From Streptomyces sp. Tue 6430 (GTDB lineage: Bacteria; Actinomycetota; Actinomycetes; Streptomycetales; Streptomycetaceae): a DNA stretch of 64,000 nucleotides. Shown here piece after piece: positions 37,803 through 45,504 of this stretch. Made by a program: the position numbers and the translations under genes. A model generated the notes under the pieces. The model worked only from the letters and a program-made list of their open reading frames with translations, searched no databases and was not told where the DNA came from. Positions within the stretch are counted from its first letter, which is position 1. Every line of letters begins with the position of its first letter. The stretch is taken from positions 4,960,001 through 5,024,000 of the forward strand of contig JAKGSH010000010.1 in assembly GCA_021568835.1 (NCBI GenBank). Reading direction: 5' to 3'.

Positions 37803-38197
37803 CATGTCCGCGCCGACGGCCTCGCCGGACGCGCGGCCGCCCTGGGCGACCGCCTCCTGCGCCGACTCCGCGGCCTGGCGGACGACTTCCCGTGCGTCGG
37901 GGCCGTACGGGGGCGCGGCCTGATGATCGGGGTGGAGATGGTGGACCCGGAGGGGATGCCGGGTGGACGGGGTGCCGCCGCCCGGGGACCCCTCCCGCGT
38001 CGCCCGAACTGGCCGCGGCCGTCCGGCGGGAGTGCCTGAGCCGCGGCCTGATCGTCGAACTGGCCGGACGCCGGCCGGGCGTCGTACGCCTGCTGCCGCC
38101 CCTGACGGTCACCGACGAGCAGGCGGCGGCCGTACTCGACCGATTCTCGGACGCGGTGCACGCCGTGGCCCGCACGCGAGCAAAGGAACGACCGTGA
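37803..38197 (+). pseudogene. C-terminal remnant of class III aminotransferase (diaminobutyrate/siderophore type)
   Basis: Only about the last 130 residues remain: HVRADGLAGRAAALGDRLLR, CVGAVRGRGLMIGVEMVDPE, then ELAAAVRRECLSRGLIVELA and VVRLLPPLTVTDEQAAAV. These match the end of PLP-dependent class III aminotransferases of the diaminobutyrate type. The N-terminal three quarters, including the PLP lysine, are absent; the 570 bases upstream are too short to hold them. A further one-base gap (G restored at 37984-37987) splits the stump, probably as elsewhere in the window. Its stop codon overlaps the GTG of the siderophore synthetase gene by GTGA, showing the former operon. No working enzyme can be made. 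Confidence 0.8.
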
Positions 38198-40220
38198 ACA
38201 CCCCGCCCCCGCCATCGTCACCCATGTCGGTCCTCCCGGCCCCCCGCGGGCAGCAGGGCACCGCTGCCGACCCGCTGCACCACCCCGACCCCCGTCGGGC
38301 GGCCCGGGCGGCGACCGTGGAGAACCTGCTGCGCTGCTGGGTCCGTGAGAGCGGCCTGTCCGCCCCCGACGACGGTGTCCTGCGCATCCCGCTGCCCGCC
38401 ACCGGCACCGCGCTCCTCGTCCCCGTGCGCTACTGGTCGCCCACCGGCTGGCACCGTTTCGGGCCTCCGCGCCCGGCCGGCGCCCCCGCCCGCTCCGCGC
38501 CCGTGGACGCGGTCACGGTCGCGGCTCTGCTCAGCCGTGAGGCGTCCGCCGGGCCCGGTGGAACACCCGGGGCCGCGCCCGGCGGAGTCCTCCGCGGGAG
38601 GACGCCGTGCCCCCGGGCGCAGCGCGGGACGACGACCTCGTCGTCCGGGTCGCCGACTCCGTCCGCCGCACGGCCGCCTTCATCGACGCGTACCGGGAAC
38701 GCCGTGCGCACGGGGAGAGCCGCGTGCACCGGGAACCCCCCGCCGACCGGCAGCGCCCTGCGGAGCGGACGGACCTCTTCCTCTCGGCCGAGCAGGCCCT
38801 CACCCTCGGGCACCCGCTGCATCCGGCCCCCAAGAGCCGCGAGGGCCTCTCCGACGCGGAAGCCCGGCTGTACTCACCCGAGGCGCACGGCTCCTTCCCC
38901 CTTCACTGGCTGGCTGTCGCGCCCCGGGCGCTGGCCGCCGACTCCGCCTGGACCGAGCGCGGCCGTCCCGTCCCCGCCCCCGCGCTGACGGCCCGGCTCG
39001 CCGCCGCCCCGCTGCCGCTGCCCGACGGGTACGCCGCCCTGCCCGTGCACCCCTGGCAGCTTCGCGAGGTCCGCCGTCGCCCCGAGGTCGCGGCCCTGCT
39101 CGACGCCGGCCTGCTCCGGGACCTCGGCGCCCACGGCCCTTCGTGGCACCCGACCTCCTCCGTGCGCACGGTTCACCGCTCCGGCGCACCGGCGATGCTC
39201 AAGCTCTCACTGGGACTGCGCATCACCAACTCCCGCCGCGAGAACCTCCGCAAGGAACTGCACCGGGGGGTCGAGGTCCACCGCCTGCTGCGCACCGGCC
39301 TCGGTGGGCGGTGGCGGGCGGCCCACCCGGGCTTCGACATCGTCCGGGACCCGGCCTGGCTCGCCGTGGACGGGCCGGACGGTCGTCCGGTGGCGGGGCT
39401 CGACGCGGTGATCCGGCACAACCCGTTCACCCCGGCCGACGACGTCTCCTGCCTCGCCGGACTCGTCGCGCCCCGCCCCGACCCGCATCGGGCCGAGGAC
39501 GGCGGCCCCGCGCCCTCCCGGCTCGCGGCGCTCGTCGGGCGGCTCGCCGCCGTGACGGGCCGGCCGCGCGAGACCGTGGCCGCCGAGTGGTTCCTGCGCT
39601 ACCTGGAGCGGGTCGTCCGCCCCGTGCTGTGGCTCGACGGTGAGGCGGGGATCGCGTTGGAGGCGCACCAGCAGAACACGCTGGTGCTGCTGGATCCCGA
39701 CGGCTGGCCGAGCGGCGGCCGCTACCGTGACAACCAGGGCTACTACTTCCGTGAGTCCCGCCGCGCGGACCTGGACGCCCGGCTGCCCGGCATCGGCGAG
39801 GCCGGTGAGACCTTCGTCCCGGACGAGGTCGCCGACGAGCGCTTCGCCTACTACCTCGGCATCAACAACGTGCTGGGACTCGTCGGGGCCTTCGGCTCCC
39901 AGCGGCTCGCCGACGAACACATGCTGCTCGCCGCCTTCCGGCGCTTCCTCACCACTGCCGACGCGGATGCATACGCGGATGCCGAGGCCCACGCCGACGC
40001 CGCCGCGGACGCCCACGCCGGCTCCCGTACCGGTCCCGGCCCGCGCCCCCGCACCGGTGCCGGCCGGACACGGAGTTCGCTGCCCGCCCGGCTCCTCGAC
40101 TCACCGCACCTGCGCTGCAAGGCCAACCTCCTCACCCGCCTGCACGGCCTGGACGAACTCGTCGGCCCGGTCGACACCCAGTCCGTCTACGTCACCATCG
40201 CCAATCCCCTGTACCACTGA
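38194..40220 (+). CDS. IucA/IucC-family siderophore synthetase (one frameshift)
   Basis: About 675 residues of an NRPS-independent siderophore (NIS) synthetase, which condenses a carboxylate such as citrate with an amine or hydroxamate using ATP. Family segments include LPVHPWQLREV, KLSLGLRITNSRRENLRKEL, EAHQQNTLVLLDPDGWPSGG and RDNQGYYFRESR. The first about 135 codons are in another frame; one G restored at 38596-38598 joins them. An Ala/Asp-rich insert (ADADAYADAEAHADAAADAH) near residue 600 is unusual. AAAGGAACGACC precedes the GTG. It should act with the acetyltransferase encoded next; the amine-supplying aminotransferase upstream is lost. Confidence 0.88.
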
Positions 40221-40247
40221 ACCCCGCTTCCCGAGAGGAGGGGAACC

Positions 40248-40955
40248 GTGCCCGCCGCCGATGCCCGGGACGCCTCGGAGCCACGTCCGCCCGACGGCGT
40301 CCTCACTTCGCGCACCTCGCCGGGGGAGGGCGCGAGCAGGAGGCCCCCCGCACCTGCCGCGTCCGGCCCGGCCCCGCCGACCCGGGGGCCCCGCTCGGCC
40401 ACGTCGCCGGCCGGGGCCGGGCCGTCACCCCGCCGGGGCCTTCGAGCTCGTCCCCGTCCGGCTCGACAGGGACCTGCCCCGCATCGCCCGGTGGATGAAC
40501 GCCCCCGAGGTCGCGGCCTTCCGGGAACTGGCCGGCCGGGACACCGTGACCGCCGCGCACCTGCGTCCGCAACTGGCCGGAGACGGTCGCAGCGCCCCGT
40601 GCCCCGGCGTGCTGGAGGGCACCCCGATGAGCTACTGGGAGATCTACCGGGCGGACCTCGACCCCTGGCCGGCTTCTGTCCGGCCCGGCCGCACGACACG
40701 GGCCTCCACGTCCTCCTCGGCCGCGGTACCGACCGGGGCCGAGGACTCGGCGCCGTACTGCTCCGGACGGTCGCCGATCTCGTCCTCGACAGGAGACCCC
40801 GCTGCGCGTGGGTCGTCGCCGAACCCGACATCCGTGACACGCCGTCCGTCGCGGCCTTCCTGACCGCCGGTTTCCGGTTCTCCGCGGAGGTCGGCCTGCC
40901 CACCAAGCGAGCCGCTCTCATGATCCGTGAGCGGGCTTCGCGTCATCTGCTCTGA
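40248..40955 (+). CDS. GNAT acyltransferase for siderophore hydroxamate (AlcB/IucB/RhbD-like; three frameshifts)
   Basis: Three single-base gaps hide this gene. Adding one C near 40302-40304, one G near 40432 and one C in the run 40662-40665 gives a continuous 236-residue protein. It contains LVPVRLDRDLPRIARWMNAP, GTPMSYWEIYRADLDPLAGF, the acetyl-CoA loop RGLGAVLLRTVADLVLDR and DTPSVAAFLTAGF. This is the family that acylates N-hydroxylated diamines in NIS siderophore pathways. GAGAGGAGGGG precedes the GTG start. It lies 27 bases after the synthetase gene, so the two form an operon. Confidence 0.82.
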   Translation: MPAADARDASEPRPPDGVLTSRTSPGEGASRRPPAPAASGPAPPTRGPRSATSPAGAGPSPRRGLRARPRPARQGPAPHRPVDERPRGRGLPGTGRPGHRDRRAPASATGRRRSQRPVPRRAGGHPDELLGDLPGGPRPLAGFCPARPHDTGLHVLLGRGTDRGRGLGAVLLRTVADLVLDRRPRCAWVVAEPDIRDTPSVAAFLTAGFRFSAEVGLPTKRAALMIRERASRHLL

Positions 40956-41152
40956 CACGTTGTCGAGTTGTCGAGTTGTCGAATTTTCGAGTCGCCCGAT
41001 CAGTGACCGCCCGCATCCGGTCCCGATCGGTCGCTCACGTGCCGAAACCGGCGCCCCGTACCGCCCACCGGGAGGCCCACCGTCTTGATCGCGTCGCTCC
41101 CGTCCCCCGTGACCACACGTTTGTCAGTGCCGCCCCGTAGGGTGGTCGCGCT
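40956..41152. other. Spacer with TGTCGAGT repeats before dinG-type gene
   Basis: Three near-identical copies of GTTGTCGA lie at about 40970-40994, followed by TTTTCGAG. This may terminate the siderophore transcript or carry a regulatory site. It does not match the SOS-box spacing, and no gene is present. Confidence 0.5.
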
Positions 41153-43126
41153 ATGACGAAGCCCTCACTCCCCGAACTCCTGCACGCCGCCGTCGCCGCC
41201 GTCGGCGGCACGGAGCGCCCCGGCCAGGTGGCCATGGCCGAAGCCGTCGCGGAGGCGATCGACGACGGATCCCATCTGCTGGTCCAGGCCGGCACCGGCA
41301 CCGGTAAGTCGCTGGGGTACCTCGTGCCCGCACTCGCGCACGGCGACCGGGTCGTCGTGGCGACCGCCACGCTGGCGCTGCAACGCCAGCTCGTGGAGCG
41401 CGACCTGCCGCGCACGGTCGACGCCCTGCATCCGCTGCTGCGCCGCCGTCCCGAGTTCGCGATGCTCAAGGGCCGGTCGAACTACCTGTGCCTGCACCGG
41501 CTGCACGAGGGCATGCCCCAGGACGAGGAGGAGGGCCTCTTCGACCAGTTCGAGGCCGCCGCGCCCACCAGCAAGCTGGGCCAGGACCTGCTGAGGCTGC
41601 GCGACTGGGCCGACGAGACGGAGGACGGCGACCGGGACGACCTGACCCCCGGCGTCTCCGACCGCGCCTGGGGCCAGGTCTCGGTCTCGTCCCGCGAGTG
41701 CCTCGGCGCCACGAAGTGCGCGTACGGCGCCGAGTGTTTCGCGGAGATGGCCCGCGAGCGGGCCAAGCTGGCCGAGGTCGTCGTCACCAACCACGCGCTG
41801 CTGGCCATCGACGCCATCGAGGGCGCTCCCGTCCTCCCTCAGCACGAGGTCCTGATCGTCGACGAGGCCCACGAACTGGTCTCGCGGGTCACCGGCGTCG
41901 CCACCGGCGAGCTGACCGCGGGCCAGGTCAACCGGGCCGTACGCCGAGCCGCGAAGCTCGTCGACGAGAAGGCGGCCGATCAGCTCCAGACCGCCGCCGA
42001 GGGCTTCGAGCGGCTGATGGAGCTGGCCCTTCCGGGCCGCCTGGAAGAGATCCCGGAGGACCTCGGGTACGCCCTCATGGCGCTGCGCGACGCCGCCCGC
42101 ACGGTGATCTCCGCCATCGGCGCGACCCGCGACAAGTCCGTCCAGGACGAGGACTCGGTCCGCAAGCAGGCGCTGGCCTCGGTGGAGAGCGTCCACGACG
42201 TGGCGGAGCGCCTCGTGAACGGCTCCGAGTACGACGTCGTCTGGTACGAGCGGCACGACCGCTTCGGCGCCTCCCTGCGCGTCGCCCCCATGAGCGTCTC
42301 CGGCCTCCTGCGCGAGAAGCTCTTCGCGGACCGCTCCGTGGTCCTGGCCTCGGCGACCCTGAAGCTGGGCGGCGACTTCAACGGCGTGGGCGCCTCCATG
42401 GGGCTCGCCCCGGAGGGTACCCAGGGCGAGGACGTCCCCGAGTGGAAGGGCATCGACGTCGGCTCCCCCTTCGACTATCCCAAGCAGGGCATCCTGTACG
42501 TCGCCAAGCACCTGGCCCGCCCCGCGCGCGACGGTGACCGCGCGGACATGCTGGACGAGCTGACGGAGCTGATCCAGGCGGCCGGCGGACGCACCCTCGG
42601 TCTCTTCTCCTCGATGCGCGCCGCCCAGCTGGCCGCGGAGGAACTGCGCTCCCGCATCCCCGAGTTCCCGATCCTGTTGCAGGGCGAGGAGACGCTCGGG
42701 GAGCTGATCAAGAACTTCGCGGCGGACCCCGAGACCTGCCTCTTCGGCACGCTGTCGCTCTGGCAGGGGGTGGACGTGCCCGGTCCGAACTGTCAGCTGG
42801 TGGTGATGGACAAGATCCCCTTCCCGCGCCCCGACGACCCCTTGATGAGCGCTCGCCAGAAGGCGGTCGAGGAGGCCGGCGGCAATGGCTTCATGGCGGT
42901 CGCCGCGACCCATGCCGCGCTGCTGATGGCCCAGGGCGCGGGCCGGCTCGTCCGCGCGTCGGGCGACCGCGGAGTCGTCGCCGTGCTGGACCAGCGGCTC
43001 GCCACGGCCCGCTACGGCAGCTATCTGAAGGCCTCGATGCCCGATTTCTGGTTCACGACGGACCCCCAGCAGGTCCGCAGGTCGCTGGCGGCGATCGACG
43101 CGGCTGCGAAGAAGGCCGACACGTAG
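41153..43126 (+). CDS. dinG: DinG/XPD-family ATP-dependent DNA helicase
   Basis: A 657-residue superfamily 2 helicase with 5'-3' polarity in this family. Walker A is AGTGTGKSLGYLVPAL near residue 48 and the DEAH box is LIVDEAHELV. The four iron-sulfur cysteines expected between motifs I and II are present in NYLCLHRL and CLGATKCAYGAECF. Late motifs include LWQGVDVPG and QGAGRLVRASGDRG. It converges with lexA and probably helps resolve R-loops or damage intermediates. No SOS box is evident upstream. The ATG is 10 bases after a TAGGGT, so it may be leaderless. Confidence 0.9.
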   Translation: MTKPSLPELLHAAVAAVGGTERPGQVAMAEAVAEAIDDGSHLLVQAGTGTGKSLGYLVPALAHGDRVVVATATLALQRQLVERDLPRTVDALHPLLRRRPEFAMLKGRSNYLCLHRLHEGMPQDEEEGLFDQFEAAAPTSKLGQDLLRLRDWADETEDGDRDDLTPGVSDRAWGQVSVSSRECLGATKCAYGAECFAEMARERAKLAEVVVTNHALLAIDAIEGAPVLPQHEVLIVDEAHELVSRVTGVATGELTAGQVNRAVRRAAKLVDEKAADQLQTAAEGFERLMELALPGRLEEIPEDLGYALMALRDAARTVISAIGATRDKSVQDEDSVRKQALASVESVHDVAERLVNGSEYDVVWYERHDRFGASLRVAPMSVSGLLREKLFADRSVVLASATLKLGGDFNGVGASMGLAPEGTQGEDVPEWKGIDVGSPFDYPKQGILYVAKHLARPARDGDRADMLDELTELIQAAGGRTLGLFSSMRAAQLAAEELRSRIPEFPILLQGEETLGELIKNFAADPETCLFGTLSLWQGVDVPGPNCQLVVMDKIPFPRPDDPLMSARQKAVEEAGGNGFMAVAATHAALLMAQGAGRLVRASGDRGVVAVLDQRLATARYGSYLKASMPDFWFTTDPQQVRRSLAAIDAAAKKADT

Positions 43127-43140
43127 GGCCGGGGCCACAG

Positions 43141-43179
43141 GGAAAGGGGGCCGCCTCCTCGAGGACCGGTCCCCTTTCC
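43141..43179. terminator. Hairpin terminator after dinG
   Basis: GGAAAGGGG (43141-43149) pairs with CCCCTTTCC (43171-43179), 14 bases beyond the dinG stop codon. Confidence 0.75.
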
Positions 43180-43265
43180 GCGCCGTCGGATCCGTCGGAT
43201 CCGTCAGGTCCGTCGGCAACAGGACCGCCTCACCGCACAGGACCGCCCGGCGCCCGGACAGCGCA

Positions 43266-43299
43266 GGGCCCCGGAACCGGCGCAGGGATCCCGGGGCCC
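43266..43299. terminator. Hairpin terminator after lexA
   Basis: GGGCCCCGG (43266-43274) pairs perfectly with CCGGGGCCC (43291-43299), 41 bases beyond the lexA stop codon on the minus strand. With the previous hairpin it separates the convergent pair. Confidence 0.7.
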
Positions 43300-43339
43300 A
43301 GTCAGGGGGGCGGTCGAGGAGGCCCGTCCGCCGCCGCGC

Positions 43340-44119
43340 TCAGACGCGGCGCAGAACGGCCACCACCTTGCCGAGGATGGTCGCGTCGTCACCGGGGATC
43401 GGCTCGTACGCCGCGTTGTGCGGGAGCAGCCAGACATGGCCGTCCTCGCGCTTGAAGCGCTTCACGGTCGCCTCACCCTCCAGCATGGCGGCGACGATGT
43501 CGCCGTTCTCCGCGACCGGCTGGCGGCGGACGGTGACCCAGTCGCCGTCGCAGATCGCGGCCTCGATCATCGAGTCGCCGACGACCTTGAGCACGAACAG
43601 CTCACCGTCGCCGACGAGCTGCCGCGGGAGCGGGAAGACGTCCTCCACCGACTCCTCGGCCAGGATCGGGCCGCCTGCGGCGATCCGGCCGACCAGCGGG
43701 ACGTACGACGCGGCGGGCTTGCCCGCGGTGTCCGTGGGCTGCACCGCCGAGGCCTGGTCGGACCCGCGCACCTCGTACGCGCGCGGGCGGTGCGGGTCAC
43801 GGCGCAGGAAGCCCTTGCGCTCCAGCGCCATCAGCTGGTGTGCGACCGACGAGGTGCTGGACAGGCCGACGGCCTGGCCGATCTCCCGCATCGACGGCGG
43901 GTATCCGCGCCGCTGCACGGAGTCCCGGATGACCTCGATCACCCGCCGCTGACGGTCGGTGAGTCCCGAGCTGTCCGCCCGGATACCTGGAGGTCGGCCC
44001 GGCAGGGAGCGCTTGTGCCCCTCCGGGTTCATGGGTTCGTTCATCGCGTGCACCGGCTCGAGTCGGCCCTGGGAGCGGTCCTGGGCAGTGATGGTGGCAC
44101 TGTCTGCGGTGGTGGTCAC
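43340..44119 (-). CDS. lexA: SOS repressor LexA
   Basis: A 259-residue repressor of the DNA-damage response. The N-terminal winged helix (LTDRQRRVIEVIRDSVQRRG and SMREIGQAVGLSSTSSVAHQ) binds SOS boxes. Self-cleavage under RecA control occurs at Ala148-Gly149 (RIAAGGPILAEE), with the catalytic Ser183 in VVGDSMIEAAIC and Lys220 in EGEATVKRFK. The GTG at 44119 gives an N-terminal extension of about 50 residues typical of Streptomyces; an ATG 25 codons later is an alternative. An SOS box 60 bases upstream shows autoregulation. Confidence 0.96.
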   Translation of the reverse strand: MTTTADSATITAQDRSQGRLEPVHAMNEPMNPEGHKRSLPGRPPGIRADSSGLTDRQRRVIEVIRDSVQRRGYPPSMREIGQAVGLSSTSSVAHQLMALERKGFLRRDPHRPRAYEVRGSDQASAVQPTDTAGKPAASYVPLVGRIAAGGPILAEESVEDVFPLPRQLVGDGELFVLKVVGDSMIEAAICDGDWVTVRRQPVAENGDIVAAMLEGEATVKRFKREDGHVWLLPHNAAYEPIPGDDATILGKVVAVLRRV

Positions 44120-44178
44120 GTCGGCCCCTCTCGGTTGTCTCCCTGCTGGACAACGGTAGTTGCTTTCGAAAGGTTGCG

Positions 44179-44194
44179 CCAAACACACGTTCGA
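44179..44194 (-). promoter_or_regulatory. LexA (SOS) box upstream of lexA
   Basis: On the lexA strand the sequence TCGAACGTGTGTTTGG matches the actinobacterial SOS box TCGAAC-N4-GTTYGA in both half sites apart from one end base. Its position 60 bases before the start codon fits LexA autorepression. Confidence 0.8.
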
Positions 44195-44624
44195 GTGAAA
44201 AAGCGTGGATAGCCTGACTTGATCGCGTGTCGAGGTGTATAGCTGACGCGCTGCCCGCCGGACGCAAGAGCCGTTTGTTGTACTCTTCGCCGCCGGGGTC
44301 GATCGCCTTGTGGGGTCGCCCCAGTCTGTCATTCGCGCCCCGGCGTGCCGGGGGTCCGGCCCGGCCCTGTGCGAGAGTCCCACCTCTCCTCCTCCCGGCG
44401 CTCACGGTATCCCCGCGCGCGGCCCGGCGACCCGGTCGTGCGCGGGCGGTCGCGGGGCCGCGCGCGGACGGCTGCACCGCCGTACGTGCGCGACGGCATG
44501 TCCGTACGCGCGCGTGCACGGCAAGTCGCGTGCGACCGCTTCCGTGTGCTCGCCGTGACCGCCGGAACGCGTCCTGTGAGGGCCGTCGGTGCGACACGCG
44601 ACACGGCCTGGGTGAATGAGGCAA

Positions 44625-44640
44625 GCCCTACATCTAGTGG
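44625..44640 (+). promoter_or_regulatory. Candidate NrdR box 1
   Basis: The core CTACATCTAG matches the degenerate NrdR-box core CWANATNTWG and lies about 140 bases upstream of nrdR. NrdR would repress its own operon here when dATP is high. Confidence 0.55.
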
Positions 44641-44659
44641 TTGGATGTCCTCAGCAGCC

Positions 44660-44670
44660 CACAAGTTGTG
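44660..44670 (+). promoter_or_regulatory. Candidate NrdR box 2 (CACAAGTTGTG palindrome)
   Basis: This palindrome is centred 32-33 bases from the centre of box 1, about three helical turns, which is the spacing expected for paired NrdR boxes. Its core match is weaker than that of box 1. Confidence 0.4.
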
Positions 44671-44776
44671 TTCCCCCGGGACTTAGCACCCTCTGGAATC
44701 GCCTATGCTGAGGGCTGCTTCGAGGGGCCCGTGAGGCCCGCGAGGCCATGGAGACTGCTGTGAGGAGGGATGGATC

Positions 44777-45343
44777 ATGCACTGCCCCTTCTGCAGGCAC
44801 CCCGACAGCCGTGTCGTCGACAGCCGTACGACCGACGACGGCACGTCGATCCGCAGGCGCCGCCAGTGCCCTGACTGCTCCCGTCGTTTCACGACCGTGG
44901 AGACGTGCTCGCTCATGGTGGTCAAGCGGTCCGGGGTCACCGAGCCCTTCAGCCGCACCAAGGTCATCAACGGCGTGCGCAAGGCCTGTCAGGGGCGGCC
45001 CGTCACGGAGGACGCCCTCGCCCAGCTCGGTCAGCGGGTCGAGGAAGCCGTGCGGGCCACCGGGAGCGCCGAGCTGACCACCCACGACGTGGGGCTGGCC
45101 ATACTCGGCCCGTTGCAGGAGCTGGACCTCGTCGCCTATCTGCGATTCGCCTCCGTCTACCGGGCGTTCGACTCGCTCGACGACTTCGAGGCCGCGATCG
45201 CGGAACTCAGGCAGGCGCGGCATCCCGACGCGGACGACGGTGACCGCGAGGACGCGGCGGACACCGCCGCGGGGGGCCGGGAGGACGACGGCGGGCGCGG
45301 AGGGATCGTGCAGGTCCCCGAGCCCGCCCACTCCGCCGACTGA
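44777..45343 (+). CDS. nrdR: Transcriptional repressor NrdR
   Basis: A 188-residue repressor of ribonucleotide reductase genes. The zinc ribbon has Cys3, Cys6, Cys31 and Cys34 (HCPFC and RQCPDC). The following ATP-cone domain (VVKRSGVTEPFSRTKVINGV) senses ATP/dATP. The Streptomyces-type C-terminal tail is acidic and unconserved (DADDGDREDAADTAAG). GGAGGGATGGATC precedes the ATG. It is followed by nrdJ after 161 bases and is known in Streptomyces to be co-transcribed with it. Confidence 0.95.
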   Translation: MHCPFCRHPDSRVVDSRTTDDGTSIRRRRQCPDCSRRFTTVETCSLMVVKRSGVTEPFSRTKVINGVRKACQGRPVTEDALAQLGQRVEEAVRATGSAELTTHDVGLAILGPLQELDLVAYLRFASVYRAFDSLDDFEAAIAELRQARHPDADDGDREDAADTAAGGREDDGGRGGIVQVPEPAHSAD

Positions 45344-45504
45344 CCGCGGGCCGGCACCGGAGCACAGGCTCCGGACCGGGCCGGGCGGTGGCGGACGAGA
45401 CCTGCTGCGGGTGTGGCGAGTGGTGCCCGCAGCACAAGACAGAACACCGTGTCACGGGAACAGCGTGGCATTTCAGGGCGTTTTCGCCCGTACAGGGAGG
45501 CGGC

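Larger units (their letters stand above)
44120..44776. promoter_or_regulatory. Divergent lexA/nrdR regulatory region
   Basis: This 657-base spacer has no supported gene. It contains the lexA SOS box at 44179-44194 on one side and two candidate NrdR boxes at 44625-44670 near nrdR on the other. The middle part (44300-44600) is Arg-codon-like GC-rich sequence with no recognised signal. Confidence 0.7.

Noticed and set aside
40970..41000. GTTGTCGA repeats as a LexA box for dinG
   Set aside because: Half sites TCGA are present but spacing and the AAC/GTT flanks do not fit the SOS box.
44120..44776. B12 riboswitch before nrdR-nrdJ
   Set aside because: A cobalamin riboswitch was looked for because NrdJ uses B12, but no B12-box-like conserved core was seen; in Streptomyces the riboswitch is known from the class I operon.
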